Source: Arthrobacter sp. AQ5-05 (GTDB taxonomy: Bacteria > Actinomycetota > Actinomycetes > Actinomycetales > Micrococcaceae). Taken from it: a DNA stretch of 64,000 nucleotides. Below, one piece after another: positions 51,705 to 60,041 of this stretch. The notes beneath the pieces were generated by a model that made no database searches, was not told the origin of the DNA, and was given only the letters and a program-made list of their open reading frames with translations. A program made the position numbers and the translations under genes. How positions within the stretch are numbered: position 1 is the first letter of the stretch; the number at the start of each line of letters is the position of its first letter. The stretch covers positions 158,164-222,163 of the forward strand of contig NZ_QMKQ01000004.1 in the NCBI RefSeq assembly GCF_003287975.1. Direction: 5' to 3'.

Positions 51705-52796
51705 TCAGTCCAGGATCCGGGCCCCGGCCTCGGAAATCAGCGCATCGAAGCCGCCGGCGTGGAAGAAGCTCCGCTGGGCCGCCGCCCCGTTGCCATCGCC
51801 GGCGATGCGCGCCAGCCCCGTACCCACGAAGTCGGTGTCGCCGCTGTCCTCCAGTTCCGCGCCGATATAGGTCAGCAGGGCGTCCAGGCGCCGGTCCAGG
51901 CTGGCCTTGGTGCCGGCGGCCAGGTCGTAGTGGTTTCCCCGGGTCCCGAACTTCGCCGCCTGCCATTGGGCCATGTCCAGGGCCTCGGGTGCGGGGTCAG
52001 GGATCCGGCCGGGGCTGTGGATGCCGGCGGACACCAGCGCGCGCATCACCAACGCCAGCACCACCACGTCGGAGGCGCCCATCTGGGCGTCGGCCACCCG
52101 GATCTCCAGGGTGGGGAAGCGGGCCGAGAGCCGGGCGCCCCAGCCGATGTGCCCGGCATCCAGGACCACGTCGGAAGCCAGCAGGAATTCCATGCGCGCC
52201 AGGTAGTCCCGGGCGTCGGCGAAGTGCGGCGGGATCCCGTGGATCGACCAGCGCAGGTACGCGATGGTGCGCCAGGACGCGAAGCCGCTGTCGGCACCCC
52301 GCCAGAACGGCGAGTTGGCGCCCAGCGCCGTGAGCAGCGGCAGCCACTGGCGCAACGAGTTCAGCGCCTGGACCCCGGTCTCGAGATCCTCGATGCCCAC
52401 GTGCACGTGCGTGCCGCAGACGTAGTGCTCGGAGGTGATGCCGGGGCAAAACCGGTTGATGGCGTAGTAGCGTTCCGAGGCATGGACGGGCGCCGGGCCG
52501 GCAGGGATCCGCGGTGCTGTGCCCAGTCCGACCAGTTGCAGCCCGGCCTCGCGGGCCACCGCGGAGAGGTCCTGCCGGGCGGCGACCACCGCCTCGAGCG
52601 CCTCGGCGCCCGTGGTGCAGATCGGGGTGCTGTTTTCCACCTGGCAGGCCAGGAACTCCGGATGCGTGTGCGTCCCGCCGCTGCGCAGGGCCATGAGCTC
52701 GTTGTGGACGTGGTGCCGGGGCACCGCCGGAAGCCCGGTGGCGGGATTGATGAGGAAGAATTCCTGCTCGATGCCGAAGGTGCGCACCGCGGGCAC
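51705..52796 (-). CDS. YbdK-type carboxylate-amine ligase (GCS2 family)
   Basis: The 363-residue protein belongs to the glutamate-cysteine-ligase-2/YbdK group, with TFGIEQEFFLINPATGL at the N-terminus, CQVENSTPICTTGAEALEAV, GITSEHYVCGTHVHVGIEDL and LEIRVADAQMGASDV. These enzymes join an amino acid to a carboxylate at the cost of ATP and show weak glutamate-cysteine ligase activity; the true product in this organism is unknown. The GTG start lies 4 bases after the stop of the zinc-ribbon gene, so both are in one transcript. Confidence 0.88.
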   Translation of the reverse strand: MPAVRTFGIEQEFFLINPATGLPAVPRHHVHNELMALRSGGTHTHPEFLACQVENSTPICTTGAEALEAVVAARQDLSAVAREAGLQLVGLGTAPRIPAGPAPVHASERYYAINRFCPGITSEHYVCGTHVHVGIEDLETGVQALNSLRQWLPLLTALGANSPFWRGADSGFASWRTIAYLRWSIHGIPPHFADARDYLARMEFLLASDVVLDAGHIGWGARLSARFPTLEIRVADAQMGASDVVVLALVMRALVSAGIHSPGRIPDPAPEALDMAQWQAAKFGTRGNHYDLAAGTKASLDRRLDALLTYIGAELEDSGDTDFVGTGLARIAGDGNGAAAQRSFFHAGGFDALISEAGARILD

Positions 52797-52800
52797 CGCC

Positions 52801-53292
52801 CTACTCGTAGGCGCCGGAGAGCCGGTCCGCGGACCGGTCGGGGTGGACGGACGCCGACGGCACGGCATCCCCGAAGCCCGGAATCTGCCTGCGCGCATCC
52901 CGTGACACCTTGCTGCCCGCCACTGCCACCGTCCATGCTTCGGCACCGGATTCCGGCGCCGCGTCCGGATAGCGGACGTAGCGCGGGTTCTCGGAGGCCA
53001 GGCGCACGGCCTGGCGGTCATCGGGCACGTGCGTGGTGAGCATGCCGTAGAACGATTCGCACTGCCCGCACCAGAACTCGACGTCCCAGCAGGGAGGTTG
53101 CACGCGCCTCCGGTCCAGCAGCAGCTCGACGTGCTCGTAGACCAGGAAATCGCCGGAGCCGCAGGATTCACAGGTCGGTGCCTCGTCGGTCGGCACCCGG
53201 GACGGGTGCACCGACCGTTCCGGTGCGGGAGGGATGTCGGGCGCGGAGCGCAGCAGGGACTGGGAGGTGCGTTTGCCAAAGGACTTCTTCAT
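52801..53292 (-). CDS. Unrecognised zinc-ribbon protein
   Basis: The 163-residue protein has two CxxC knuckles, CESCGSGDFLVYEH and VEFWCGQCESFYGML, about 33 residues apart, typical of a zinc ribbon. Around them are a basic N-terminus (KKSFGKRTSQSLLRSAP) and an acidic/basic tail. There is no signal peptide or membrane helix. It is encoded immediately before the YbdK-type ligase with a 4-base gap, so it may assist or regulate that enzyme. Function is unknown. Confidence 0.7.
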   Translation of the reverse strand: MKKSFGKRTSQSLLRSAPDIPPAPERSVHPSRVPTDEAPTCESCGSGDFLVYEHVELLLDRRRVQPPCWDVEFWCGQCESFYGMLTTHVPDDRQAVRLASENPRYVRYPDAAPESGAEAWTVAVAGSKVSRDARRQIPGFGDAVPSASVHPDRSADRLSGAYE

Positions 53293-53398
53293 GGGAGCAC
53301 TTTCGACGTACCGGCCGGGAAGAGCTGGGCGCCGCAGTGCGCGCCCAAACCATCTTGTTCCGCGGCGCCGCTCCGGCACAATGTGCCACGGGTACTAT

Positions 53399-53436
53399 CC
53401 AACGTCCTGCCATGGAGTTCCATGGCAGGACGTTGG
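53399..53436. repeat. Perfect 17-bp inverted repeat
   Basis: Arms CCAACGTCCTGCCATGG (53399-53415) and CCATGGCAGGACGTTGG (53420-53436) are exact complements around the loop AGTT. It lies between the ABC-F gene and the zinc-ribbon gene on the minus strand. There is no T-run, so it is not a classical terminator. Confidence 0.8.
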
Positions 53437-53456
53437 GAAAACCGCGACGCGAAGTC

Positions 53457-55103
53457 CTAGTGGTTGATGCCGATGCGCACCTTCCCGGCGTCGACTTCCC
53501 AGCGGGCATCGAGCCGGACATTGTCCAGCAGCCGGCGGTCGTGCGTCACCAGCAGCAGTGCGCCCTCGTAGGATTCCAGGGCCTCCTCGAGTTGCTCGAT
53601 GGCCGGCAGGTCCAGGTGGTTGGTCGGCTCGTCGAGCACCAGCAGGTTCACCCCGCGGGCCTGCAGCAGGGCCAGCCCCGATCGGGTGCGTTCGCCGGGG
53701 GACAGGTCGCGGACCTTCGACGCGCTCTGGTGCGCCTTGAGCCCGAACTTGGCCAGCAGCGTGCGGGCCTCGGCAGGGTTCATCTCGGGAACCGCCAGCT
53801 CGAAGGCATCGCCCAGGGCGGAATCCTCGGGCAGCTGGCTGCGGGCCTGGTCGATCTCGCCGATGGCCACCGAGGACCCCAGCGAGGCGGAGCCGGTGTC
53901 CGGGGCCAGGTGCCCGAGCAGCAGGTTCAGCAGAGTGGACTTGCCCGCGCCGTTGGGTCCGGTGATGCCGATCCGCTCCCCGGCATTGACCTGGGCGGAG
54001 ACCGGGCCGAAGGTGAAATCCCCGCGGGTGACGGTTGCCTCGTTGAGCGTGGAGACCACGGAGGAGGAGCGCGGGGCGGCCGCGATCTCGAATTGCAGCA
54101 CCCATTCCTTGCGCGGCTCGGCGACCTCGTCCAGGCGCTTGATGCGCGATTCCATCTGGCGGACCTTCTGCGCCTGCTTCTCCGAGGACTCGTTGGACGC
54201 CTTGCGCCGGAGCTTGTCGTTGTCGGGGCTCTTCTTCATGGCGTTGCGCACCCCCTGGGTGGACCACTCGCGCTGGGTGCGGGCGCGGGAGACCAGGTCC
54301 GCCTTCTTGTCGGCGAACTCGTCGTAGGCTTCGCGGGCGTGCCGGCGGTTGATGGCACGTTCCTCCAGGTAGGAGTCGTAGCCGCCGTCGTACACCGCGA
54401 CCTGGTTCTGCGCCAGGTCCAGTTCGACGATGCGGGTGACGCAGCGGGCCAGGAACTCGCGGTCGTGGGAGACCAGCACCACGCCGGTGCGCAGCGAGGA
54501 GACGAAGGATTCGAGGCGTTCGAGCCCGGCCAGGTCAAGGTCGTTGGTCGGCTCGTCGAGCAGCACCAAGTCGAAGCGGCTCAGCAGCAGCGCGGCCAGG
54601 GCGACGCGGGCGACCTGCCCGCCGGACAGGGCGGTCATCGGGGTGTCGGTGGGGAGGGTGAGGCCGAGTTCGGCCAGCGTGGCAGGGGCGCGGTCCTCGA
54701 GGTCCGCGGCGCCGGCGGCCATCCAGTGGTCGAAGGCCGCGGCGTAGGCGTCGTCGGCACCCGGTGCCCCGGAGCCAAGGGCCTCGGCGGTGGATTCCAT
54801 GGCGTGCGTGGCAGCTGCGCAGCCGGTGCGCCGGGCCAGGTAGGCGTCGATGGTTTCGCCCTCGATGCGTTCGTGTTCCTGCGGCAGCCAGCCGATGAAC
54901 GCGCCGTCGGGGGCACTGGAGACGGATCCGCCCAGCGGGGCATCGACGCCGGCGAGCAGCCGCAGCAGCGTGGACTTGCCGGCGCCGTTGGCGCCCACCA
55001 CCCCGATGACGTCTCCGGGGGAGACGGTGAAGCTGAGGGAGGAGAAAAGGGTTCGGTGGGCGTGGCCTCCGGCAAGGTCCTTGGCCACGAGTGTTGCAGT
55101 CAT
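53457..55103 (-). CDS. ABC-F family ATPase (ribosome-associated)
   Basis: The 548-residue soluble protein has two nucleotide-binding domains: Walker A GVVGANGAGKSTLLRLL with signature ALSGGQVARVALAALLL and Walker B LVLLDEPTNDLDL, then GITGPNGAGKSTLLNLL with DLSPGERTRSGLALLQ and LLVLDEPTNHLDL. A basic linker rich in Lys, Glu and Arg (KKSPDNDKLRRKASNESSEK) joins them. ABC-F proteins act in the ribosomal E site to relieve stalling or give antibiotic resistance. TAAACT (55110-55115) lies 6 bases before the ATG, so the transcript is leaderless. All ATPase motifs are intact, unlike the ruined ABC-F copy at 13.7-14.9 kb. Confidence 0.93.
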   Translation of the reverse strand: MTATLVAKDLAGGHAHRTLFSSLSFTVSPGDVIGVVGANGAGKSTLLRLLAGVDAPLGGSVSSAPDGAFIGWLPQEHERIEGETIDAYLARRTGCAAATHAMESTAEALGSGAPGADDAYAAAFDHWMAAGAADLEDRAPATLAELGLTLPTDTPMTALSGGQVARVALAALLLSRFDLVLLDEPTNDLDLAGLERLESFVSSLRTGVVLVSHDREFLARCVTRIVELDLAQNQVAVYDGGYDSYLEERAINRRHAREAYDEFADKKADLVSRARTQREWSTQGVRNAMKKSPDNDKLRRKASNESSEKQAQKVRQMESRIKRLDEVAEPRKEWVLQFEIAAAPRSSSVVSTLNEATVTRGDFTFGPVSAQVNAGERIGITGPNGAGKSTLLNLLLGHLAPDTGSASLGSSVAIGEIDQARSQLPEDSALGDAFELAVPEMNPAEARTLLAKFGLKAHQSASKVRDLSPGERTRSGLALLQARGVNLLVLDEPTNHLDLPAIEQLEEALESYEGALLLVTHDRRLLDNVRLDARWEVDAGKVRIGINH

Positions 55104-55160
55104 TGTTCCAGTTTAGATTCCCTTGGCGCACTCCCGGACATCGGGCCGCTGCCGGGGCCC

Positions 55161-56138
55161 TCAGCGCAGGTAGCGCGAGCTCATCCACCCGGTGGCGCCC
55201 CGGTGCGTGCCCTGGACCCAGGACCCGGATTTCTTGCCGGTCAGCCGCACCGCCGAGCCCCGGGGCACCGTCCTGATGATGGTGGTGCCGGTGGACGGTC
55301 CGCGGCGCAGGTTCAGGTTCGCGGTGGTCTTCCTGGTGTTCTTCACGGTGCCGGATTTGGGCGCCGAGGGCTTGGTGGCGGTGGGCCCGGGTGCCGGTGC
55401 CACGCCATAGAAGTGTTCCAAGGTCTTGGACGTGGACCCTGCCATGGCCTTGGCCTGGGCGGTGCCCACGTAGCGGAAGTGCCACGGCTCGTAGGCGTAG
55501 CCGGTGACCGATTCCATTCCCTTGGGGTAGCGCAGGATGAAGCCATGCCTCGGGGCGTTCTTGGCCATCCACTTGCCGATCTTGGTGGTGGCGAAGCAGG
55601 CCTGCAGCGCGCATGCGCGGTTGTGGTTTCCCACGTCGATGGCCAGCCCGGTCTGGTGCTCGGAGCTGCCGGGTTTGGCCGCGATGCGCCGTGCGTAGGT
55701 TGATCCGTAGGCCCGGGTGTACTTCTCGAGCAGTCCCTTTTGCACCGCGTAGGAGCGGTAGCCGGAGGTGAGCCTGATGTTCACCCCGTCGCGGCGGGCC
55801 GCGGCAACCAGGTTCTTGTAGGCCTTGGCGGCTGGTGGCTGCAGGCGGATCCCCGTGCCCGGAATTTCGGTGAGCCTCGGCACGTACTGCCGGGGCACCA
55901 ACGGGTATTTCTTGTTGACCAGGACATCGGACTTGGCCGGGTCCCGCGGGGGCTTGGGCTTGGTGGCCAACGCTGCGGTGGCGGGTCTCGCCGACGAGGC
56001 AGCGAGCTCCAGTTGCACCACCTGGTGCATGGCAGCCGACGTGGCTTGCGCGGGCGGGGTCGCCAACGGGGAGATGGCCATTGCCAGGGCGAATGCGGCG
56101 GCGCCGAATGCGGCCGGGCGTTGGTGCCGTGTGCTCAT
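55161..56138 (-). CDS. Secreted VanY-type D,D-carboxypeptidase with SH3-like domain
   Basis: The 325-residue precursor has a signal peptide (FGAAAFALAMAISPLATPPA). The catalytic M15B domain shows the zinc and active-site motifs RLTSGYRSYAVQKGLLEKYT, SSEHQTGLAIDVGNHN and YEPWHFRYVG. The C-terminal 65 residues form an SH3-like cell-wall-binding module (NLNLRRGPSTGTTIIRTVPR and WVQGTHRGATGWMSSRYLR). It should trim D-Ala from peptidoglycan stem peptides outside the cell. GGAG lies about 9 bases before the ATG. Confidence 0.9.
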   Translation of the reverse strand: MSTRHQRPAAFGAAAFALAMAISPLATPPAQATSAAMHQVVQLELAASSARPATAALATKPKPPRDPAKSDVLVNKKYPLVPRQYVPRLTEIPGTGIRLQPPAAKAYKNLVAAARRDGVNIRLTSGYRSYAVQKGLLEKYTRAYGSTYARRIAAKPGSSEHQTGLAIDVGNHNRACALQACFATTKIGKWMAKNAPRHGFILRYPKGMESVTGYAYEPWHFRYVGTAQAKAMAGSTSKTLEHFYGVAPAPGPTATKPSAPKSGTVKNTRKTTANLNLRRGPSTGTTIIRTVPRGSAVRLTGKKSGSWVQGTHRGATGWMSSRYLR

Positions 56139-56219
56139 AAGGGCGAACTCCGTTGGTTTGGTGGCGGGATCCCGAAGCGGGTTCGGGTCGGTGGCGGGCA
56201 GGGAATCGGTTGGCTCATC

Positions 56220-56720
56220 CTAGCCGTCGGCCGGGGCAAAGAGTATGCAGCGGGGATTGGGCATTCCCGAGGCGATGTGGAAGGCGTTGCTCAGCAGGAT
56301 CAACACGAGGTTTGTCGCCAGGTGCATCGCGGTGGTCACCGCGGGCACCGGATCGGGTTCCAGCGAGTAGGCCAGGATCACGCGCAGCACCGCGTCAAGC
56401 AGGAATCCGCACCCCCACATGATGGAGGAGATGCGCCACATGCGCCGGAAGCGCGGCGCTTGCTCCCAATGGGCTTCCCAGCCACCGGGCCAATGGAAGG
56501 GGCCCTCGATGAGGGGCTTGGCCAGGGTTTGGACCAGGGGTCGTGCACCGCGCAGCGTGGAGATGAACCAGATGCCGGTCCCGGCGGTGATCGGCGCGTC
56601 GCGGGCCAGCAGGAATTGCGGGCTGCCCGGGACGAACGCCAAAACGACAGCGGCAACCGGGGCGGGCGTTTGCCTATGCCTGGTGTTCGGCCCGGTAGAC
56701 ATGGACCAAGGCATTGGCAT
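56220..56720 (-). pseudogene. Truncated VC0807/DUF3159-like membrane protein
   Basis: Residues from VVLAFVPGSPQFLLARDAPI onward, including FRRMWRISSIMWGCGFLLDA and VLRVILAYSLEPDPVP, resemble the C-terminal two thirds of VC0807-type membrane proteins (family resemblance from memory). The N-terminal helices of the family are missing: upstream the frame runs into the overlapping DUF4287 gene. The start near 56720 is arbitrary. It may be a cut-down but expressed protein, or the remnant of a gene interrupted by the neighbour. Confidence 0.5.
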
Positions 56721-56892
56721 GACCGTGGCCGATCCCGTGTTCGGTCTTGAGCCAGTTCACCTGCTCCAGATGCTTTTGGCCCGCCACCTCGTCCAGCAAT
56801 TCCATCCAGTGGCCAATGGGGTGGCCGTACTTTGACTCGATCGACGGGAAATAGGATTTGGGCCCCTTGGCGGATTCGCTCATGGTTTCCAT
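56674..56892 (-). CDS. DUF4287-family small protein
   Basis: The 72-residue protein reads SYFPSIESKYGHPIGHWMEL, then KHLEQVNWLKTEHGIGHGHA with NALVHVY, the DUF4287 pattern of conserved His/Trp/Gly. Function is unknown; relatives often form the N-terminal module of DUF5655-type proteins. It overlaps the truncated membrane gene by 47 bases. An ATG ending at 56883 is an alternative start. Confidence 0.85.
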   Translation of the reverse strand: METMSESAKGPKSYFPSIESKYGHPIGHWMELLDEVAGQKHLEQVNWLKTEHGIGHGHANALVHVYRAEHQA

Positions 56893-57271
56893 CAAACACA
56901 GCTTGGCGGGATGCAGCAAGGGTGGGGGCGTGCCTCGTCCAAGGTGCACGCAAAACAATTCGCGTGCCCCATGGGGAGTTGCCCGCGAAATAGCCGGTCG
57001 TCGACAGCGCACCGGGATGGTGCCCGCAGGCCTCACAAACAGTGCTCGCGAAACCGGTGGGCGGAGCACCTGCGGGGCAGTCGTCTTCGGCAACGTGACT
57101 TTGGACTCTACCCTAAGCCGGACCGCAACGGCAGGATGGGATTACAGCCGAAGGAACAGCACCGCACGGAAGTTGGGGCCTGCTGTACCGTCGGTGCCCG
57201 CAAGGGCATCCTTCACGATTGCGGAACGTCCGTGAATCGGGAGTATACGGAAGACAAAGGAGATCTGGACC
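56893..57271. other. Intergenic region of 379 bases
   Basis: This divergent gap between the DUF4287 and SPW genes contains no convincing coding frame. TATACG at about 57242 is a possible -10 box for the SPW gene. Base composition is less GC-rich than in most of the window. Confidence 0.35.
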
Positions 57272-57637
57272 ATGAAGCGATGGACTGCATGGCAGAATTG
57301 GCTCGCCGTGGCTGCTGGCCTGTACACGGTCTTGGCCATGACGTGGACCACGGCAATCGGATCCTCGAATGCGTACATGCTGACCGGCGGCGTTGTCTTG
57401 ATTGTCATCGGCGTGATCAACTTGGCGGCTCCGGGTATGCCCGTGGCCGAATGGGTGCAGCTGGTTGTGGCCGCACTCGTTGTCGCATCTCCCTGGATGG
57501 GCAGCTTCGCCACGGATATGCCGGGCGTGGCATGGAATACCTGGATCCCGGGTGTTGTGGCACTGATTGCCTCGATCATGGCAATTCAGCCGGCAATGAA
57601 GGTCTACCACGAGCATCATCCAATCGGCTCGCACTAG
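57272..57637 (+). CDS. SPW-repeat membrane protein
   Basis: The 121-residue protein has four helices arranged as two SPW repeats: WTAWQNWLAVAAGLYTVLAM and VVAALVVASPWMGSFATD, the latter with the name-giving SPW-like SPWM motif. The family is of unknown function in actinobacterial membranes. AAGGAG lies 9 bases before the ATG. Codon use is less GC-biased than average. A 14-bp inverted repeat follows the stop. Confidence 0.88.
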   Translation: MKRWTAWQNWLAVAAGLYTVLAMTWTTAIGSSNAYMLTGGVVLIVIGVINLAAPGMPVAEWVQLVVAALVVASPWMGSFATDMPGVAWNTWIPGVVALIASIMAIQPAMKVYHEHHPIGSH

Positions 57638-57648
57638 ACAATCAACCC

Positions 57649-57679
57649 TCAAGGGCCCGGTCGTTGACCGGGCCCTTGA
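57649..57679 (+). terminator. Hairpin after the SPW gene
   Basis: A perfect 14-bp stem, TCAAGGGCCCGGTC and its complement, closes a GTT loop. No T-run follows. The strength of the stem suggests termination of the SPW transcript. Confidence 0.65.
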
Positions 57680-57723
57680 CCTGCTTCTGAACGGTTTCAG
57701 TGGCGCAAGGCTAGGCTGGGGAG

Positions 57724-58236
57724 ATGAAGATTCGAAGCGAGGTGCCGGCCGATCGGCAGGGTATCCGCAAGTTGACGATCAGTGCCTTCGCCGACCCGGA
57801 TTCCGGCAGGGAACCCGGGGAAGCGGTGTTGCTTTCCGAGCTGTATGCCTGCGACGGATACCTGTCCGAGTACTCGGTGGTGGCAGAGATCAACGGCCAC
57901 CTGGTGGGCCACGCAATTGCCACCCGGGGGTGGCTCGATGGCGACATCCCCTTGCTGGGACTTGGGCCCGTGTCGGTTGAACCCGGCCACCAGAGACAAG
58001 GTGTGGGCACGGCCCTGCTGGCCGAAATCCGGAACCGCGCCGCCAAGCATGGCGAGCGTGCCATCGTGCTGCTGGGCAGCCCCGAGTACTACGGGCGCTT
58101 TGGCTACGGCCCGGCCATGGCCGCGGGCATCATCCCTTCCGACCCGTCCTGGGGCGATTACTTCATGGTGCTGAACCTGTCGGCAATGCAGCTGCCCAAG
58201 GGCAACTTCCGCTATGCCGAACCATTCGGGGTCTGA
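57724..58236 (+). CDS. GNAT-family acetyltransferase (YhbS-like)
   Basis: The 170-residue protein begins MKIRSEVPADRQGIRKLTIS and has the acetyl-CoA site LGPVSVEPGHQRQGVGTALL and the typical LLGSPEYYGRFGYGPAMAAG, as in YhbS-type acetyltransferases. The substrate is unknown. TAGGCT (57712-57717) lies 6 bases before the ATG: leaderless. Confidence 0.9.
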   Translation: MKIRSEVPADRQGIRKLTISAFADPDSGREPGEAVLLSELYACDGYLSEYSVVAEINGHLVGHAIATRGWLDGDIPLLGLGPVSVEPGHQRQGVGTALLAEIRNRAAKHGERAIVLLGSPEYYGRFGYGPAMAAGIIPSDPSWGDYFMVLNLSAMQLPKGNFRYAEPFGV

Positions 58237-58268
58237 GCCGACCGGCCCGCTTGGCCTTGGACATGCGC

Positions 58269-58309
58269 GGGGCCCGGTTGCCAGGGATTTTTCCTGGCAG
58301 CCGGGCCCC
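58269..58309. terminator. Bidirectional hairpin between convergent genes
   Basis: Arms GGGGCCCGGTTGCCAGG (58269-58285) and CCTGGCAGCCGGGCCCC (58293-58309) pair over 17 positions with one G-U pair; the loop is GATTTTT. It separates the acetyltransferase and the marR-type gene. Confidence 0.75.
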
Positions 58310-58335
58310 CGATTCGTGCGTATGGAAATCGGTGG

Positions 58336-58788
58336 CTAACGCGCTTCCATGTGGAGGCGCAACTTGGTCGTCAGCTCCGCAAGCGTCGCGAATTCCTCGG
58401 TGCTCAGTGCGCTGCCGATCAGTGCGTGGATGCCCTTGACATGCTCGCGGCCGATGGCCTTCTGCAAGCGGGCTCCCTCTTCCGTAAGCGTGAAGAGCAC
58501 CGCCCGCTGGTCCGTCGGATCAGGCTGGCGGGTGACCAGGCCCTTTGCTTCCAGCCGGTCGGCCATGCGGCTGAGGCTTGGCTGGGAAATCAGCAGGTGC
58601 TGGTTCAGGTCCTTGAGCCGACTGGTCCCCGCCTCGCAACGCGAGAGGTTGAAGAGCACGTCGTACTCCCGGGTGCTGATTTCCTTGAACTCCGGCAGCT
58701 TCTGGATCTCGCGCATCACCGTCACCTGCGCACGGAACAACGACTCCCAGGCGGCGTTGGAGGAGCGCAGCGAGGCCGGGCTAGGCAT
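58336..58788 (-). CDS. MarR-family transcriptional regulator
   Basis: The 150-residue protein has the MarR winged helix (STREYDVLFNLSRCEAGTSR, QPSLSRMADRLEAKGLVTRQ, DPTDQRAVLFTLTEEG). Its ATG lies inside the end of the flavin-dependent oxidoreductase gene (8-base overlap), so it is made from the same message and may control it. A candidate palindrome is present at that gene's promoter. Confidence 0.92.
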   Translation of the reverse strand: MPSPASLRSSNAAWESLFRAQVTVMREIQKLPEFKEISTREYDVLFNLSRCEAGTSRLKDLNQHLLISQPSLSRMADRLEAKGLVTRQPDPTDQRAVLFTLTEEGARLQKAIGREHVKGIHALIGSALSTEEFATLAELTTKLRLHMEAR

Positions 58789-59893
58789 TGTCGCTCCCGG
58801 CGGGGGCGGCGGCCAGCTTTGCATCGCGGGCGGCGACGCGGTTGGCGTGGGTGGGTGCCTCGGGGTGGTCGGCCGGCTTGCGGGCCGCGAGCTCCTTGCG
58901 CAGCGTCGGCAGCACCTCTTCACCGAAGAGGTCCAGCTGCTCCATGACGGTCTTGACCGGCAGGCCCGCGTGGTCGACCAGGAAGAGCTGGCGGTGGTAG
59001 TTGCCGAAGGCTTCCTGGAAGGTGAGGGTCTTTTCGATCATTTCCTGCGGCGAGCCGACGGTCAGCGGGGTCTGGTCGGTGAAGTCCTCCATCGACGGCC
59101 CGTGGCCGTAGACCGGGGCGTTGTTGAAGTAGGGACGGAATTCGTTCTTGGCATCCTGCGAGTTCTTGCGGATGAAGAACTGCCCGCCCAGGCCCACCAT
59201 GGCCTGGTCGGCGCGGCCGTGGCCGTAGTGCTCGTAGCGCTCGCGGTAGAGGTTGATCAGCTGCATGTAGTGCTCCTTCGGCCAGAAGATGTTGTTGGCG
59301 AAGAACCCGTCACCGTAGTAGGCAGCGATCTCGGCGATCTGCGGGGTGCGGATCGAGCCGTGCCAGACGAAGGGTGCCACGTCATCGAGCGGGCGCGGGG
59401 TGGAGGTGAAGTTCTGCAGCGGGGTGCGGAACTTGCCCTCCCAGTTCACCGTGTCCTCGTCCCAGAGGCGGCGCAGCAGGTTGTAGTTTTCGATGGTCAG
59501 GTTCACCGAGTCCTGCATGTTCTTGCCGAACCACGGATAGACCGGGGCGGTGTTGCCGCGGCCCAGCACCAGGTCCACGCGGCCGTCGGCCAGGTGCTGG
59601 AGCATCGCGAAGTCCTCGGCGATCTTCACCGGGTCGTTGGTCGTGATCAACGTGGTGGCGGTTGAGAGGATGATCTTTTCAGTCTGCGCCGCGATGTAGG
59701 CCAGCGTGGTGGTCGGGGAGGACGAGAAGAACGGGCGGTTGTGGTGCTCGCCGATGGCGACGACATCCATGCCGACCTCTTCGGTCTTCTTGGCGATGGC
59801 CACGATGTCCTTGATGCGCTGGGCCTCGGTGGGGGTGTTGCCGGTGGTGGGGTCGCGGGTGATGTCGCTGACCGAGAAAATGCCGAACTGCAT
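58781..59893 (-). CDS. Luciferase-like (LLM) flavin-dependent oxidoreductase
   Basis: The 370-residue TIM-barrel enzyme begins MQFGIFSVSDITRDPTTGNT and contains MDVVAIGEHHNRPFFSSSPT, GRVDLVLGRGNTAPVYPWFG and VWHGSIRTPQIAEIAAYYGD, characteristic of bacterial luciferase-like FMN monooxygenases (CE1758-type). The substrate is unknown. A strong AGGAGG precedes the ATG. The gene is in a transcript with the MarR regulator and divergent from an MFS transporter. Confidence 0.9.
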   Translation of the reverse strand: MQFGIFSVSDITRDPTTGNTPTEAQRIKDIVAIAKKTEEVGMDVVAIGEHHNRPFFSSSPTTTLAYIAAQTEKIILSTATTLITTNDPVKIAEDFAMLQHLADGRVDLVLGRGNTAPVYPWFGKNMQDSVNLTIENYNLLRRLWDEDTVNWEGKFRTPLQNFTSTPRPLDDVAPFVWHGSIRTPQIAEIAAYYGDGFFANNIFWPKEHYMQLINLYRERYEHYGHGRADQAMVGLGGQFFIRKNSQDAKNEFRPYFNNAPVYGHGPSMEDFTDQTPLTVGSPQEMIEKTLTFQEAFGNYHRQLFLVDHAGLPVKTVMEQLDLFGEEVLPTLRKELAARKPADHPEAPTHANRVAARDAKLAAAPAGSDNA

Positions 59894-59937
59894 GGTTGCC
59901 TCCTGTGTGCTGGTCTCTGGCATCCATTGTGCCAGAT

Positions 59938-59957
59938 TTGTATGCGTTTGCATGTAA
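59938..59957. promoter_or_regulatory. 20-bp MarR-type palindrome
   Basis: TTGTATGCGTTTGCATGTAA is an inverted repeat of the form TT-nn-ATGC-N4-GCAT-nn-AA. It lies 45 bases before the LLM oxidoreductase ATG, in an AT-richer patch between divergent genes. A MarR protein is encoded in the same transcript. Confidence 0.6.
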
Positions 59958-60041
59958 TAGCACCCGTGGCCGCGGAATAATTCCCCGGCGCCGGCGTGAG
60001 GTCCCTCACCGCCCTGCGCAACTTCGCGATAGGCTCCCGCT

